A stretch of 9,654 nt of DNA, taken from contig JACCYD010000129.1 in assembly GCA_013696695.1 (NCBI GenBank), positions 1-9,654 of the forward strand. Reading direction: 5' to 3'. The notes beneath the pieces are model-generated. The model worked only from the letters and a program-made list of their open reading frames with translations, did no database searches and had not been told where the DNA came from. The DNA is from Deltaproteobacteria bacterium (GTDB lineage Bacteria > Myxococcota_A > Polyangia > Haliangiales > Haliangiaceae). Made by a program: the position numbers and the translations under genes. Shown one piece after another: positions 1 through 5,880 of the stretch (position 1 is its first letter; each line of letters starts with the position of its first letter).

Positions 1-776
1 ACCAGGCACAGCTCGTCGACGAACTGTCGGCACAACCCGAAGCTGTAAGGCGCGGCGAAGGGCGCGCCGAGGCTATCCGCGATCGTGCGCACCGCATCGA
101 TCGATTGAGGCGAGCCGGCCGCGAAGCTGCGATGCATGGTGTCGGCGCCGGTGGGTTCGACACCGAACACCAGGCAGCGCGGTGATAGCTGCTTGACCGC
201 CGCGGCGATGCCGGCGCACAGCCCGCCGCCGCCGATCGGCACGATCACCGCATCGAGATCGGGCGCCTGCTCGCACAGCTCGAGGCCGATGGTCGCCGTG
301 CCCAGCGCGGTGCCCGACCCCTCGAACGGATGCACGAACAAGCGCCCCGCGGTGCGCTCGATCTCGCCGACCCGCTCGACGCAGCGATGGATGGTCTCCA
401 TCAGCTCGACCTCGGCACCCATGTCGCGACACGCCTGGATGCGCGCCGGATCTGCATGCGCCGGCATCACGACGATCGCGGTGGTGCCGAGCACGCGCGC
501 CGCGTAGGCAGTGGCCATCGCATGATTGCCGGCGGAGAGCGTCACGACGCCGCGGCCGCGCTCCTCGTCCGAGAGCCCCATCATCACGATCAACGCGCCG
601 CGTGGCTTGAAGCTGCCGGTGCGCTGGAACAGCTCCTCTTTCAGGATCACCTGCGTCGCGCCGAGCCGCTGCTCGACCGCGAAGCCCTCGAGCCTGCGCA
701 CCGGGGTCTCCAGAACGCGAGAACCGAGCCGCTGGCGGGCGGCTCGGATGGCGTCGATCGTCGGGGCCTGGTCCAT
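1..776 (-). CDS. Threonine/serine dehydratase, PLP-dependent (partial, C-terminus outside window)
   Basis: This is a pyridoxal-phosphate enzyme of fold type II that would deaminate threonine (or serine) to 2-oxobutyrate (or pyruvate) plus ammonia in the cytoplasm. About 258 residues are visible. The PLP-binding lysine is Lys57 in SFKPRGA. SAGNHA (81-86) is the substrate-loop motif, HPFEG (149-153) is the conserved segment, and PIGGGGL (180-186) is the glycine loop that holds the cofactor phosphate. The start is the ATG at 774-776; no in-frame upstream start and no clear Shine-Dalgarno (SD) sequence are seen. Its stop lies beyond the left edge. A short TdcB-like enzyme is about 320 residues and a biosynthetic IlvA-like one over 400 with an ACT domain, so the window cannot say which this is. 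It begins 16 bp after the stop of the cytochrome-like lipoprotein, so the two are probably co-transcribed, although their functions do not obviously match. The alternatives within the family are serine racemase or another threonine/serine ammonia-lyase. Confidence 0.93.
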   Translation of the reverse strand, partial: MDQAPTIDAIRAARQRLGSRVLETPVRRLEGFAVEQRLGATQVILKEELFQRTGSFKPRGALIVMMGLSDEERGRGVVTLSAGNHAMATAYAARVLGTTAIVVMPAHADPARIQACRDMGAEVELMETIHRCVERVGEIERTAGRLFVHPFEGSGTALGTATIGLELCEQAPDLDAVIVPIGGGGLCAGIAAAVKQLSPRCLVFGVEPTGADTMHRSFAAGSPQSIDAVRTIADSLGAPFAAPYSFGLCRQFVDELCL

Positions 777-792
777 GCCCGAGCTTACGGGG

Positions 793-2664
793 TTACGGGA
801 CTGATACGAACTCCGACACCAGCTGGCAGTCGATCGGGCTGAACCGGGCACCGAGGCGAACTTCTTTGACGGCGTCGGCCGCGGCAGACGTGGTCACCTC
901 GACATCGTCGGTCGGCATCGTCGCTTCGAACTCGAACACCGCGTACGGGCGGAGGCCAACCCCATCGGCGTCGTCGAGCTTGCCGTCGGCGCCGAACACC
1001 AGCTGCCGGTGGAGCGAGCGCAGCTTGAGGGCATCGCGCAGCATCGTCGGGGCGGTGCGCGCTTCGCATTTCTCCGAGTACTTGGTCAGCGTCGCGCTGT
1101 GGTCGACCGGCTTGCCGGACTTGGTGGCCTCGAGGTGCGCGAGCAGCTGGGCGGCCGGCGAACCGGCGGCCGGCTCTTCGGCTTCGACGGCCTTGATGAT
1201 CGCGTCGCGAATCTTGGTGAGCTTGCGATCGGCCGGCGCGAGGTCGGGCACGAACGCGAGGAGCGCGCAGCGGTCGTCGGACAGCACCGGGCGGGTGAAG
1301 TCGACCATCACGACATCCTGGATCAGCTGCTGGTCGAGGACCTTCAGCGCGACGAGCTCGTTGAGGTAGCTCTCGTCCTCGTGCGAGGGCTCGAGCACCA
1401 TGAACGGGGTGGTCAGCTCGTTGCCGCCGACCTCGGGAACCGTGCTGCCGATCGCCGTGAGTGCGGTGGTGAGCTGGGCCGCGGTGAAGCTCTTGCCGCT
1501 GACGCTGATACCGTTGCGCGTCGAGGCGAACATGGCCGACGGGATCTGCGAGGAACCGCCCGCGTTGTTGAGGTTGAGCTGCACGGTGCAGAACAGTGGC
1601 TCGAGCATCTGCTGCGTCGCCGACAGGTTCCGCTTCAGACCGCGGCGCGCGATGTCGGCCTTCTCGGCGGCGCTCATGTTGTCGTCCTTGAGCGACGTGC
1701 GCGCCTTGGTGAGGTTCGCGGTGGTGATCGTCGTCAGGAACTTCGCCTTCGCCTTGTTCCACGCGTCGTTACCCGGCTGGGTGATGCTGAGCTGCATGTT
1801 CGCGCCCGATTGGAGCGAGCCCATGTACGCGACGCGGCTCTCGACGAGCTTGTCGGCGCCGGCGATGTTGTCCTCGAGCGACCAGTGGGTCCACGGCGAC
1901 TCGAGCTCCTTCATGTTGATGCCACCGCCGGGATGGCAGTTCGCACAGCCGCGCGTGTTCGTGAGGCCCGGGCCACCGGGGCCGGCCGCCACGAAATCGA
2001 TCGAGCTGCCGAAGAACTGCATCTTCCCGCCGATCTCTTTGTAGTAGTTGAACACGCCGTCGACCTCATCGAACGCGATGACCTCGACCTCGCCCGGGTG
2101 CTCCTTCTCGGTGATGTGCGAGCCGGTTCCCTTCGCGCTGGTCGCGCCGGAGAAGCCGAAGCTCGAGAACAGCAGGCCGAACTCGCCCCGACCATCGCAA
2201 TCGCGCGAGGTGACGGCGCGGTAATCAGCCTTGGTCGCGCCGAGCTTCGCGGCGTTCTCCGACACCACCTGGGTGGAGATGCCGTTGCAGCTCTTGGTAT
2301 CGGTCTTCTCGAGCTTCGCCATGATGCCGGGCATGTCGACCGGGCACGTGATCTCGGCGGTGTCGATCTTGTTGTTCTTGTTCTCGTCGATGAAGGTCAT
2401 GTAGACCTTCTTGATCAGCGCGTCGTTGCTGGTGAAGGCGGGCACGAAGCCGCGGCCGCTCGAGTCGAGCAGCACGTCACCGCACGGGGTGCACTTGAGC
2501 TCGCCGGTCGTGGTCTTGAAGTCCGCCGCGGCCGAGCACAGCTTGAGCTTGGGCGAGTTCAGGACGTCGCACTTGCCATCGGCGCAATCGACTGCCTCGT
2601 CGTCGGCTGCATCCGAGCCGGCACAGGCGACCAGGAACAACAGGAGGCTAAGCTGATGGCGCAT
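793..2664 (-). CDS. Lipoprotein with one CxxCH heme-c site and an EF-hand-like loop
   Basis: A 623-residue exported lipoprotein that I cannot assign to a named enzyme. The N-terminus has a hydrophobic signal (residues 5-13) ending in the lipobox LVAC, with lipidated Cys14. It is followed by a short Asp/Cys-rich stretch (DCADGKCD, 26-33). Residues 93-104 (DENKNNKIDTAE) match the canonical 12-residue EF-hand loop at the ligand positions (D1, N3, N5, K7 backbone, D9, E12). A single c-type heme motif CANCH is at 240-244, followed by GGGINMKEL. Other cysteines (43, 58, 61, 107, 126, 156) could form disulfides outside the cytoplasm. The rest (about 260-623) shows no motif I recognise. The start at 2662-2664 is backed by GGAGG only 2 nt upstream and fits the signal peptide. 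It probably sits in the outer membrane or periplasm and transfers electrons or senses redox or calcium, but this is inference. It leads a likely two-gene unit with the dehydratase. Confidence 0.9.
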   Translation of the reverse strand: MRHQLSLLLFLVACAGSDAADDEAVDCADGKCDVLNSPKLKLCSAAADFKTTTGELKCTPCGDVLLDSSGRGFVPAFTSNDALIKKVYMTFIDENKNNKIDTAEITCPVDMPGIMAKLEKTDTKSCNGISTQVVSENAAKLGATKADYRAVTSRDCDGRGEFGLLFSSFGFSGATSAKGTGSHITEKEHPGEVEVIAFDEVDGVFNYYKEIGGKMQFFGSSIDFVAAGPGGPGLTNTRGCANCHPGGGINMKELESPWTHWSLEDNIAGADKLVESRVAYMGSLQSGANMQLSITQPGNDAWNKAKAKFLTTITTANLTKARTSLKDDNMSAAEKADIARRGLKRNLSATQQMLEPLFCTVQLNLNNAGGSSQIPSAMFASTRNGISVSGKSFTAAQLTTALTAIGSTVPEVGGNELTTPFMVLEPSHEDESYLNELVALKVLDQQLIQDVVMVDFTRPVLSDDRCALLAFVPDLAPADRKLTKIRDAIIKAVEAEEPAAGSPAAQLLAHLEATKSGKPVDHSATLTKYSEKCEARTAPTMLRDALKLRSLHRQLVFGADGKLDDADGVGLRPYAVFEFEATMPTDDVEVTTSAAADAVKEVRLGARFSPIDCQLVSEFVSVP

Positions 2665-2797
2665 GGCCTCCCTTCGAGCAAGCTCCGCACCACGCCCAAG
2701 TGCGTGAAATACATTGCACGGGCTACTCGGCTAGCCGGCTCCTCGGTCGAGGATCTTGAGATCGGCAGCCACTCGACTGGCCGCTGTCGCGTCGGAA
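2665..2797 (-). other. Intergenic region with small inverted repeats
   Basis: These 133 bp lie between the methyltransferase-like gene and the heme lipoprotein, both on the minus strand. They hold a short hairpin (TCCTC/GAGGA, 2740-2753), a perfect 10-bp palindrome CGGCTAGCCG (2728-2737) and a weak stem around 2766-2783. None is followed by a T run in either direction, so none is a convincing intrinsic terminator. An AT-richer stretch near 2706-2716 could belong to a promoter for the lipoprotein, but I see no clear -10/-35 pair. Confidence 0.4.
2667..2674 (-). promoter_or_regulatory. Ribosome binding site of the heme lipoprotein
   Basis: On the minus strand this reads AAGGGAGG. Its GGAGG core ends 2 nt before the ATG at 2664-2662, which is shorter than usual. 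It still decides the start, since no other start codon precedes the signal peptide. Confidence 0.6.
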
Positions 2798-3430
2798 TCA
2801 CAAGCCGAGAGAGCGGGCCTTGGCCGCCCGACGCCTCGATAGCTCGACGCCGATCGCAGCCAGGCCGTGCGCGTTGGCGGCCGCCAGCACGCTGCCCATC
2901 CCGCAGAACGGATCGACGATCGCGCGGAGCCCGAGTGACCCGACGAACCGCACCGCGGCATCGCACGCGTGCGTTCCCATCGCGCGCGACCACGACATCT
3001 TGCCGAGCGAGCCGATCACGTCGGGCGTCGATGCACCGGGTAGTAGCCGGCGATCGCGCGAGACGCAGATCATGTGCGCGTACGCCGGGCGACCGAACGT
3101 GGTCGTCTCCGGCGGCACGCGGCACACCACCTTGTGCCACAGCGCGTGGCTCCCGGCGGCATCGGCACCGGTCATCACGAGGTGTCCCTTGTCGATCCAG
3201 CGACCGTCGTGCTTGACGTCGGTCTGATAGAAGATCGCGACGCTGTCGGCCGCCACACTGCGGCACGCGAGCGCGACCGTGTCGACGAACCAGCGTCTCC
3301 ATCCGTCGACGCCGAGCTCGGGAAGCTCGCTGTGATCGGGGAGCGACGTGATGATCGCGTGGTCGGCCGGCAGCGGCTGCGCGAGAAACGCGACGCCGTC
3401 GGCGTGATGCACGACTCGAGTGCTCGGCAT
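2798..3430 (-). CDS. Putative SAM-dependent methyltransferase with permuted DNA-MTase-like motif order
   Basis: A 210-residue cytoplasmic protein. Near the C-terminus, VDPFCGMGSVLAAA (172-185) followed by GVEL (194-197) is a clear SAM-binding motif I plus the acidic end of motif II, in the style of N6-adenine/N4-cytosine DNA methyltransferases and TRM11-like tRNA methyltransferases. Near the N-terminus, AIITSLPDHSE (25-35) occupies the place of catalytic motif IV, but reads SLPD instead of the usual S/N/D-PP-Y/F. After it come a helix-strand unit (51-70), FYQTD (67-71), and WHK (98-100). The order IV first and I last is that of beta-class amino-methyltransferases. No separate target-recognition domain fits in this length. 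The start at 3428-3430 has no strong SD. No restriction enzyme gene lies nearby, which argues against a restriction-modification system. Methyltransferase fold is fairly sure; DNA, tRNA or protein as substrate is open. Confidence 0.78.
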   Translation of the reverse strand: MPSTRVVHHADGVAFLAQPLPADHAIITSLPDHSELPELGVDGWRRWFVDTVALACRSVAADSVAIFYQTDVKHDGRWIDKGHLVMTGADAAGSHALWHKVVCRVPPETTTFGRPAYAHMICVSRDRRLLPGASTPDVIGSLGKMSWSRAMGTHACDAAVRFVGSLGLRAIVDPFCGMGSVLAAANAHGLAAIGVELSRRRAAKARSLGL

Positions 3431-3624
3431 CGCGGAGCGACGCTAGCACGCAGGCGAGGACGAGCTGGCGTGACAGCACGAGGTGCAAGAGAACGTGATT
3501 CGCTGCAGCCCCGGCCGGATCTGCCGGGGTCTGCCGCCTCCAAGCCCCCGGAAGCTGGCCGCCTGGCGTGAACCGGACGTGATCCGGCTGGCTGGGCCAC
3601 CAGGTCGTTCCTAGGGTGTCTGCC
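3431..3624. promoter_or_regulatory. Divergent intergenic region with hairpin
   Basis: These 194 bp separate two divergent genes (the methyltransferase-like gene leftward, the membrane protein rightward) and so should hold both promoters. I cannot place convincing -35/-10 boxes. The region contains a strong hairpin at 3505-3534 and a smaller stem CCGGA/TCCGG at 3573-3587. Confidence 0.45.
3505..3534. repeat. Inverted repeat / hairpin in the divergent promoter region
   Basis: The arms GCAG-CCCCGGC (3505-3515) and GCCGGGG-T-CTGC (3523-3534) pair over 11 bp with one bulged T and a 7-nt loop. There is no T tract and no convergent gene end here, so a terminator role is unlikely. It may be an operator, a 5' leader structure, or a dispersed REP-like element. 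Confidence 0.6.
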
Positions 3625-4104
3625 ATGCAAACGCGGACTCGCCTTCGTGATGTGGAACTGGTCGGAGCACGCGCGTGGATTCGCCGCGGCTGGTTCGGGT
3701 TGATGATCGCGCTGTCGGCGATCGGCGCGATCGGCTACCTGCTGCCCGCGCACAAGCTCGAGGGCGACGAGGTGTGGCACTCGAACTTCGCCGATGGTGG
3801 CGAGATTCCGCTGTTGGTGTTCGGCGCGCTCGCGGGCCTCGCGTTCCTGCTGCGCAAGTGCGGCCTCGGTGCCGGAAGCGTGATGGGCCTGCTGGCCACG
3901 GCGGGCGCGATCGCGAGCGTGGTGCCGGTGGTGCTCGTCCACCTGTTCGCGACCGTGCAGAACGGCATCGGCGAAGGCATGTACGCGACCGGCGTGCTCG
4001 GCCTGTTCTTCGGCGGCGCGCTGTACGCGATCGCCGAGCCGATCCTGTACCTCACGCAGCGCCGTGCAGACGAGCGGGTGGAATTGGTCCCGGCGACCAA
4101 CTAA
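3625..4104 (+). CDS. Small integral membrane protein, four predicted helices
   Basis: A 159-residue protein of unknown function. Hydrophobic segments lie at about 23-40, 61-77, 85-108 and 119-143, which gives a four-helix inner-membrane protein. The loop between helices 1 and 2 is polar and carries several acidic residues and two His (KLEGDEVWHSNFADGGE, 44-60). The N-terminus and the tail (QRRADERVE) are charged. I chose the ATG at 3625 because AGGG (3613-3616) stands 8 nt upstream. A GTG at 3616 is in frame but overlaps this SD. The gene stands alone: divergent from the methyltransferase-like gene and convergent with the iron-permease-family gene, with 78 bp between the stops. Third codon positions are strongly G/C throughout, as expected of a real gene. 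No catalytic or transport motif is recognisable. Confidence 0.85.
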   Translation: MQTRTRLRDVELVGARAWIRRGWFGLMIALSAIGAIGYLLPAHKLEGDEVWHSNFADGGEIPLLVFGALAGLAFLLRKCGLGAGSVMGLLATAGAIASVVPVVLVHLFATVQNGIGEGMYATGVLGLFFGGALYAIAEPILYLTQRRADERVELVPATN

Positions 4105-4127
4105 CGAGGCACATGCAACGCATTCCC

Positions 4128-4161
4128 CGCGCCGACGGCATGGGCGGGTTCGCACGGCGCG
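4128..4161. terminator. Possible bidirectional terminator stem (weak)
   Basis: CGCGCCG (4128-4134) and CGGCGCG (4155-4161) can pair over 7 bp around a 20-nt loop, in the 78-bp gap between two convergent genes. There is no T run on either side and the loop is long. Position is the main argument. Confidence 0.25.
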
Positions 4162-4182
4162 TGGCCCCGATTCGGAAGTGAT

Positions 4183-4593
4183 CTACGCGCGGTCATCATC
4201 GCGGAGACCATGGCGTTCGCGAGTGCGCTGCTTGGCCTCCTTCCGAAACTCGCCTTCGAGCCGCGCCAGCTCCGCGTCGGGCATGTCCTCGACATCGAGC
4301 ATCGAGTTGCGCGCCTTCTTCATCGCGTGGATCAGCTCGTCGAGCTTGAGGTGGATCTCCTTGGAGTCGCGGTTCTGCGTGTTCTGGATCAAGAACACCA
4401 TGAGGAACGTGATGATCGTGGTCGTCGTGTTGATCGCGAGCTGCCAGGTGTCCGAGTAGCCGAAGAACGGCCCCGCGATCGCCCAGCCGACGACGAGCAC
4501 GACTGCGAGCAAACACACGATGGGAGAGCCCACCGTGTAGGAGATCCTCTTCGCGATCCGTCGAAACAACTCGTGGCTGGTCACGCCCGTCAT
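4183..4593 (-). CDS. Low affinity iron permease family protein (small bacterial form)
   Basis: A 136-residue inner-membrane protein. It shows the family signature almost in full: two hydrophobic helices (about 24-44 and 52-70), with WAIAGPFFGYSDTWQL in and after the first, then INTTTTIITFLMVFLIQ, NTQNRD (71-76) and KLDELI (83-88). These match the bacterial members of the 'low affinity iron permease' family (PF04120), which are usually 120-150 residues and resemble a fragment of fungal Fet4. Iron transport by these short bacterial proteins is a name inherited from the fungal member, not something shown here. The C-terminal 50 residues are charged and probably helical in the cytoplasm. The start is the ATG at 4591-4593; I see no SD before it. 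The gene is divergent from the OmpA-like lipoprotein gene across 166 bp and convergent with the four-helix membrane protein. Confidence 0.93.
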   Translation of the reverse strand: MTGVTSHELFRRIAKRISYTVGSPIVCLLAVVLVVGWAIAGPFFGYSDTWQLAINTTTTIITFLMVFLIQNTQNRDSKEIHLKLDELIHAMKKARNSMLDVEDMPDAELARLEGEFRKEAKQRTRERHGLRDDDRA

Positions 4594-4684
4594 GGGTGCA
4601 ACGAAAGTGCCCGCTACGGCGACCGCGCCTGGAACGTTCCTCGTGTTAACCCGGCGCAGATCTGACCGAAATCAGGAGCGCACA

Positions 4685-4712
4685 CGCACAGTTGAAGCAA
4701 TTTCAACGTGCG
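4685..4712. repeat. Inverted repeat, candidate operator
   Basis: The arms CGCAC-A-GTTGAA (4685-4696) and TTCAAC-GTGCG (4702-4712) match over 11 bp with one unpaired A (4690) and a 5-nt centre GCAAT. The inner 6+5+6 part (GTTGAA GCAAT TTCAAC) is perfect. It lies 48 bp upstream of the lipoprotein start and about 90 bp upstream of the iron-permease-family start. The size suits a dimeric regulator. It could also fold as a leader hairpin in RNA. Confidence 0.6.
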
Positions 4713-4748
4713 GAGAACAGGGTCGCGATCATGTGCGTTGCAAACCAC

Positions 4749-4755
4749 AAGGAGG
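4749..4755 (+). promoter_or_regulatory. Strong ribosome binding site of the OmpA-like lipoprotein
   Basis: AAGGAGG stands 4 nt before the ATG at 4760. It is the best SD in the window and fixes this start against an upstream in-frame ATG at 4592. Confidence 0.85.
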
Positions 4756-4759
4756 GTAC

Positions 4760-5308
4760 ATGTCGCGTTTCGTCGCCGTTGCTTTGATCGTTGGTGTTGC
4801 TGGTCTCGGTGCCTGTGGAGGCGCCCCAGCCGTGAAGGTGAGCATCAAGGCCACCACCAAGAAGCCAGCCAAGAAGAAGGAGGTCGTGCTCGCCAGCGCG
4901 AACCTCGGAATCTCGAGCGAGCTCGTCGACCAATGCATGGTCCGGCTCGCGGATGCTGGTAAGGCACCGCGGTTCGACTACGACGAGACCGACCTGATGA
5001 TCGAGGATCGCAACGTGCTCGACGTCGTCGGCAGGTGCGTGATGACCGATGGCCCGCTCGCCGGACGCGCGCTGCAGCTGGTCGGTCGCGCCGACCCGCG
5101 CGGCACGCAGGAGTACAACCTCGCACTCGGCAACAAGCGCGCGAACGCGGTCGAGGAGTATCTGGTTCGCATGGGCGTCACCCGTGGCCAGATCAACATC
5201 ACGACGCGTGGCGACATCGACGCCACCGGTCGCGATGAGGTCAGCTGGCGCAACGATCGTCGCGTCGATCTCACGTTGATGGAGGACCAACGCGTTTCTT
5301 CGCGTTAA
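4760..5308 (+). CDS. OmpA/Pal-type peptidoglycan-binding lipoprotein
   Basis: A 182-residue lipoprotein. The signal peptide (1-18) ends in LGAC, with Cys19 as the lipid-bearing residue. A Lys-rich linker follows (KATTKKPAKKKE, 30-41), then an OmpA C-terminal domain from about 70 to 176. The domain shows FDYDETDL (72-79), GRADPRG (109-115) in place of the usual GHTDxxG, YNLALGNKRANAVEEYL (119-135), and NDRRVDL (165-171). Asp112 and the Arg of the last motif are the residues that normally hold the diaminopimelate of peptidoglycan. His is replaced by Arg110. Cys59 and Cys93 may form a disulfide. It should sit in the outer membrane facing the periplasm and tie the membrane to the cell wall. It starts an apparent two-gene operon with the proline-rich protein 7 bp downstream. 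A Pal of a Tol-Pal system is possible, but no tol gene is in the window. Confidence 0.92.
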   Translation: MSRFVAVALIVGVAGLGACGGAPAVKVSIKATTKKPAKKKEVVLASANLGISSELVDQCMVRLADAGKAPRFDYDETDLMIEDRNVLDVVGRCVMTDGPLAGRALQLVGRADPRGTQEYNLALGNKRANAVEEYLVRMGVTRGQINITTRGDIDATGRDEVSWRNDRRVDLTLMEDQRVSSR

Positions 5309-5315
5309 GGAATCA

Positions 5316-5849
5316 ATGATCGACGACATCAACATGCCCACGCTTGCGATCGCCGGTGGCTTCCTGCTGCTGCTCGTGCTCGCGTGCATCTTGTGGCGGA
5401 GCCGGCGCCGCTATGTCGATCGCAGCTCTCCCGAGAGTCGCCGGACCAGTTTTCATCTCGCGGTGATCGATCCCGCGATCGCCGAGCATGGACGCGCGGC
5501 GTGGGAGCGGTCGCCCTCGCAGGACCAGCTGGTCTACGAGGTCACGGACGATCATCTCGTCGAGGTCGTCGACATCCCGCTTCCGCCACCACCGCCGCCC
5601 GCGGTCGATGACGATCACACGTCGATTGGCTATGCGCCGGTGCCCCCGCCGAGCAGGCCGTACGTGCAGCTCTTCGGGCAACCGCCGCAAGCACCGCCTC
5701 GGCTCGCGCGTGGTTCGACCCCCGCGATCGCGCACCCGATCTCGCATGCGGCACAGGCGCACGCCCAGCTCCCGTCGCACCCGCACGACTGGGACGTGCG
5801 CGCTGCGCCGAGCGTGACCGCTCGGATGAGAGCGGCCCGGCGAGGCTAG
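5316..5849 (+). CDS. Single-helix membrane protein with proline-rich tail, unknown function
   Basis: A 177-residue protein. One hydrophobic segment (about 9-27, IAGGFLLLLVLACILW) is followed at once by an Arg cluster (RSRRR, 28-32). This predicts a bitopic protein with the N-terminus outside and most of the chain in the cytoplasm. Residues 88-95 are PLPPPPPP, and Pro-rich stretches continue to about 128. The last 40 residues are rich in His, Ala and Arg, with no recognisable fold. The start at 5316 has AAGGA (5307-5311), which overlaps the stop codon of the OmpA-like gene 7 bp away, so the two are probably translated from one message. The proline tract may span a distance or bind partners. 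I recognise no family, and a link to the envelope is inferred only from its neighbour. Confidence 0.82.
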   Translation: MIDDINMPTLAIAGGFLLLLVLACILWRSRRRYVDRSSPESRRTSFHLAVIDPAIAEHGRAAWERSPSQDQLVYEVTDDHLVEVVDIPLPPPPPPAVDDDHTSIGYAPVPPPSRPYVQLFGQPPQAPPRLARGSTPAIAHPISHAAQAHAQLPSHPHDWDVRAAPSVTARMRAARRG

Positions 5850-5862
5850 CCTCGCGTACGGG
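5836..5862 (+). terminator. Hairpin over the end of the proline-rich gene, possible terminator
   Basis: GCGAGG-CTAG-CCTCGC (5840-5855) is a perfect 16-nt palindrome containing the stop codon TAG (5847-5849). The outer arms CCCG (5836-5839) and CGGG (5859-5862) extend it with a 3-nt bulge. No T tract follows, so it is a weak intrinsic terminator at best. Confidence 0.4.
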
Positions 5863-5880
5863 AATGCCCGAGATGGGGGC

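Larger units (their letters stand above)
4594..4759. promoter_or_regulatory. Divergent promoter region between iron-permease-family and OmpA-like genes
   Basis: These 166 bp must carry the promoters of both genes. They hold a perfect 10-bp palindrome GGAACGTTCC (4631-4640), GTTAAC (4645-4650), and the large inverted repeat at 4685-4712. The heptamer TGCAACG (4597-4603) recurs inverted as CGTTGCA (4736-4742), near each gene start. No clear -35/-10 pair is visible. The region is AT-richer than its surroundings. An open frame continues through it in phase with the lipoprotein, but has no SD and poor codon use. Confidence 0.5.

Noticed and set aside
785..1762. A 325-codon frame on the minus strand within the lipoprotein gene.
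   Set aside because: It is a shifted frame inside a well-supported gene; the product is Arg-rich with no domain.
1009..3216. A 735-codon open frame on the plus strand.
   Set aside because: It is antisense to the heme lipoprotein and methyltransferase genes. Its product is an Arg/Glu/Leu-rich string without domains, a usual artefact of high GC content.
2798..3430. A restriction-modification system around the methyltransferase-like gene.
   Set aside because: Neighbouring genes are a heme lipoprotein and a membrane protein; no nuclease or specificity subunit is present.
3616..3624. GTG start for the four-helix membrane protein.
   Set aside because: It overlaps the AGGG that serves the ATG at 3625, and the GTG has no SD of its own at usual spacing.
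4592..4759. N-terminal extension of the OmpA-like lipoprotein from an ATG at 4592.
   Set aside because: It would bury the lipoprotein signal peptide inside the protein. The ATG at 4760 has a strong AAGGAGG and gives a proper lipobox at residue 19.
3616..5849. A complete Tol-Pal or TonB/ExbBD-type envelope system, suggested by the OmpA-like lipoprotein and small membrane proteins.
   Set aside because: No TolB, TolQ/R, ExbB/D or TonB motifs are present. The four-helix protein is on the far side of a divergent gene and lacks their conserved residues.
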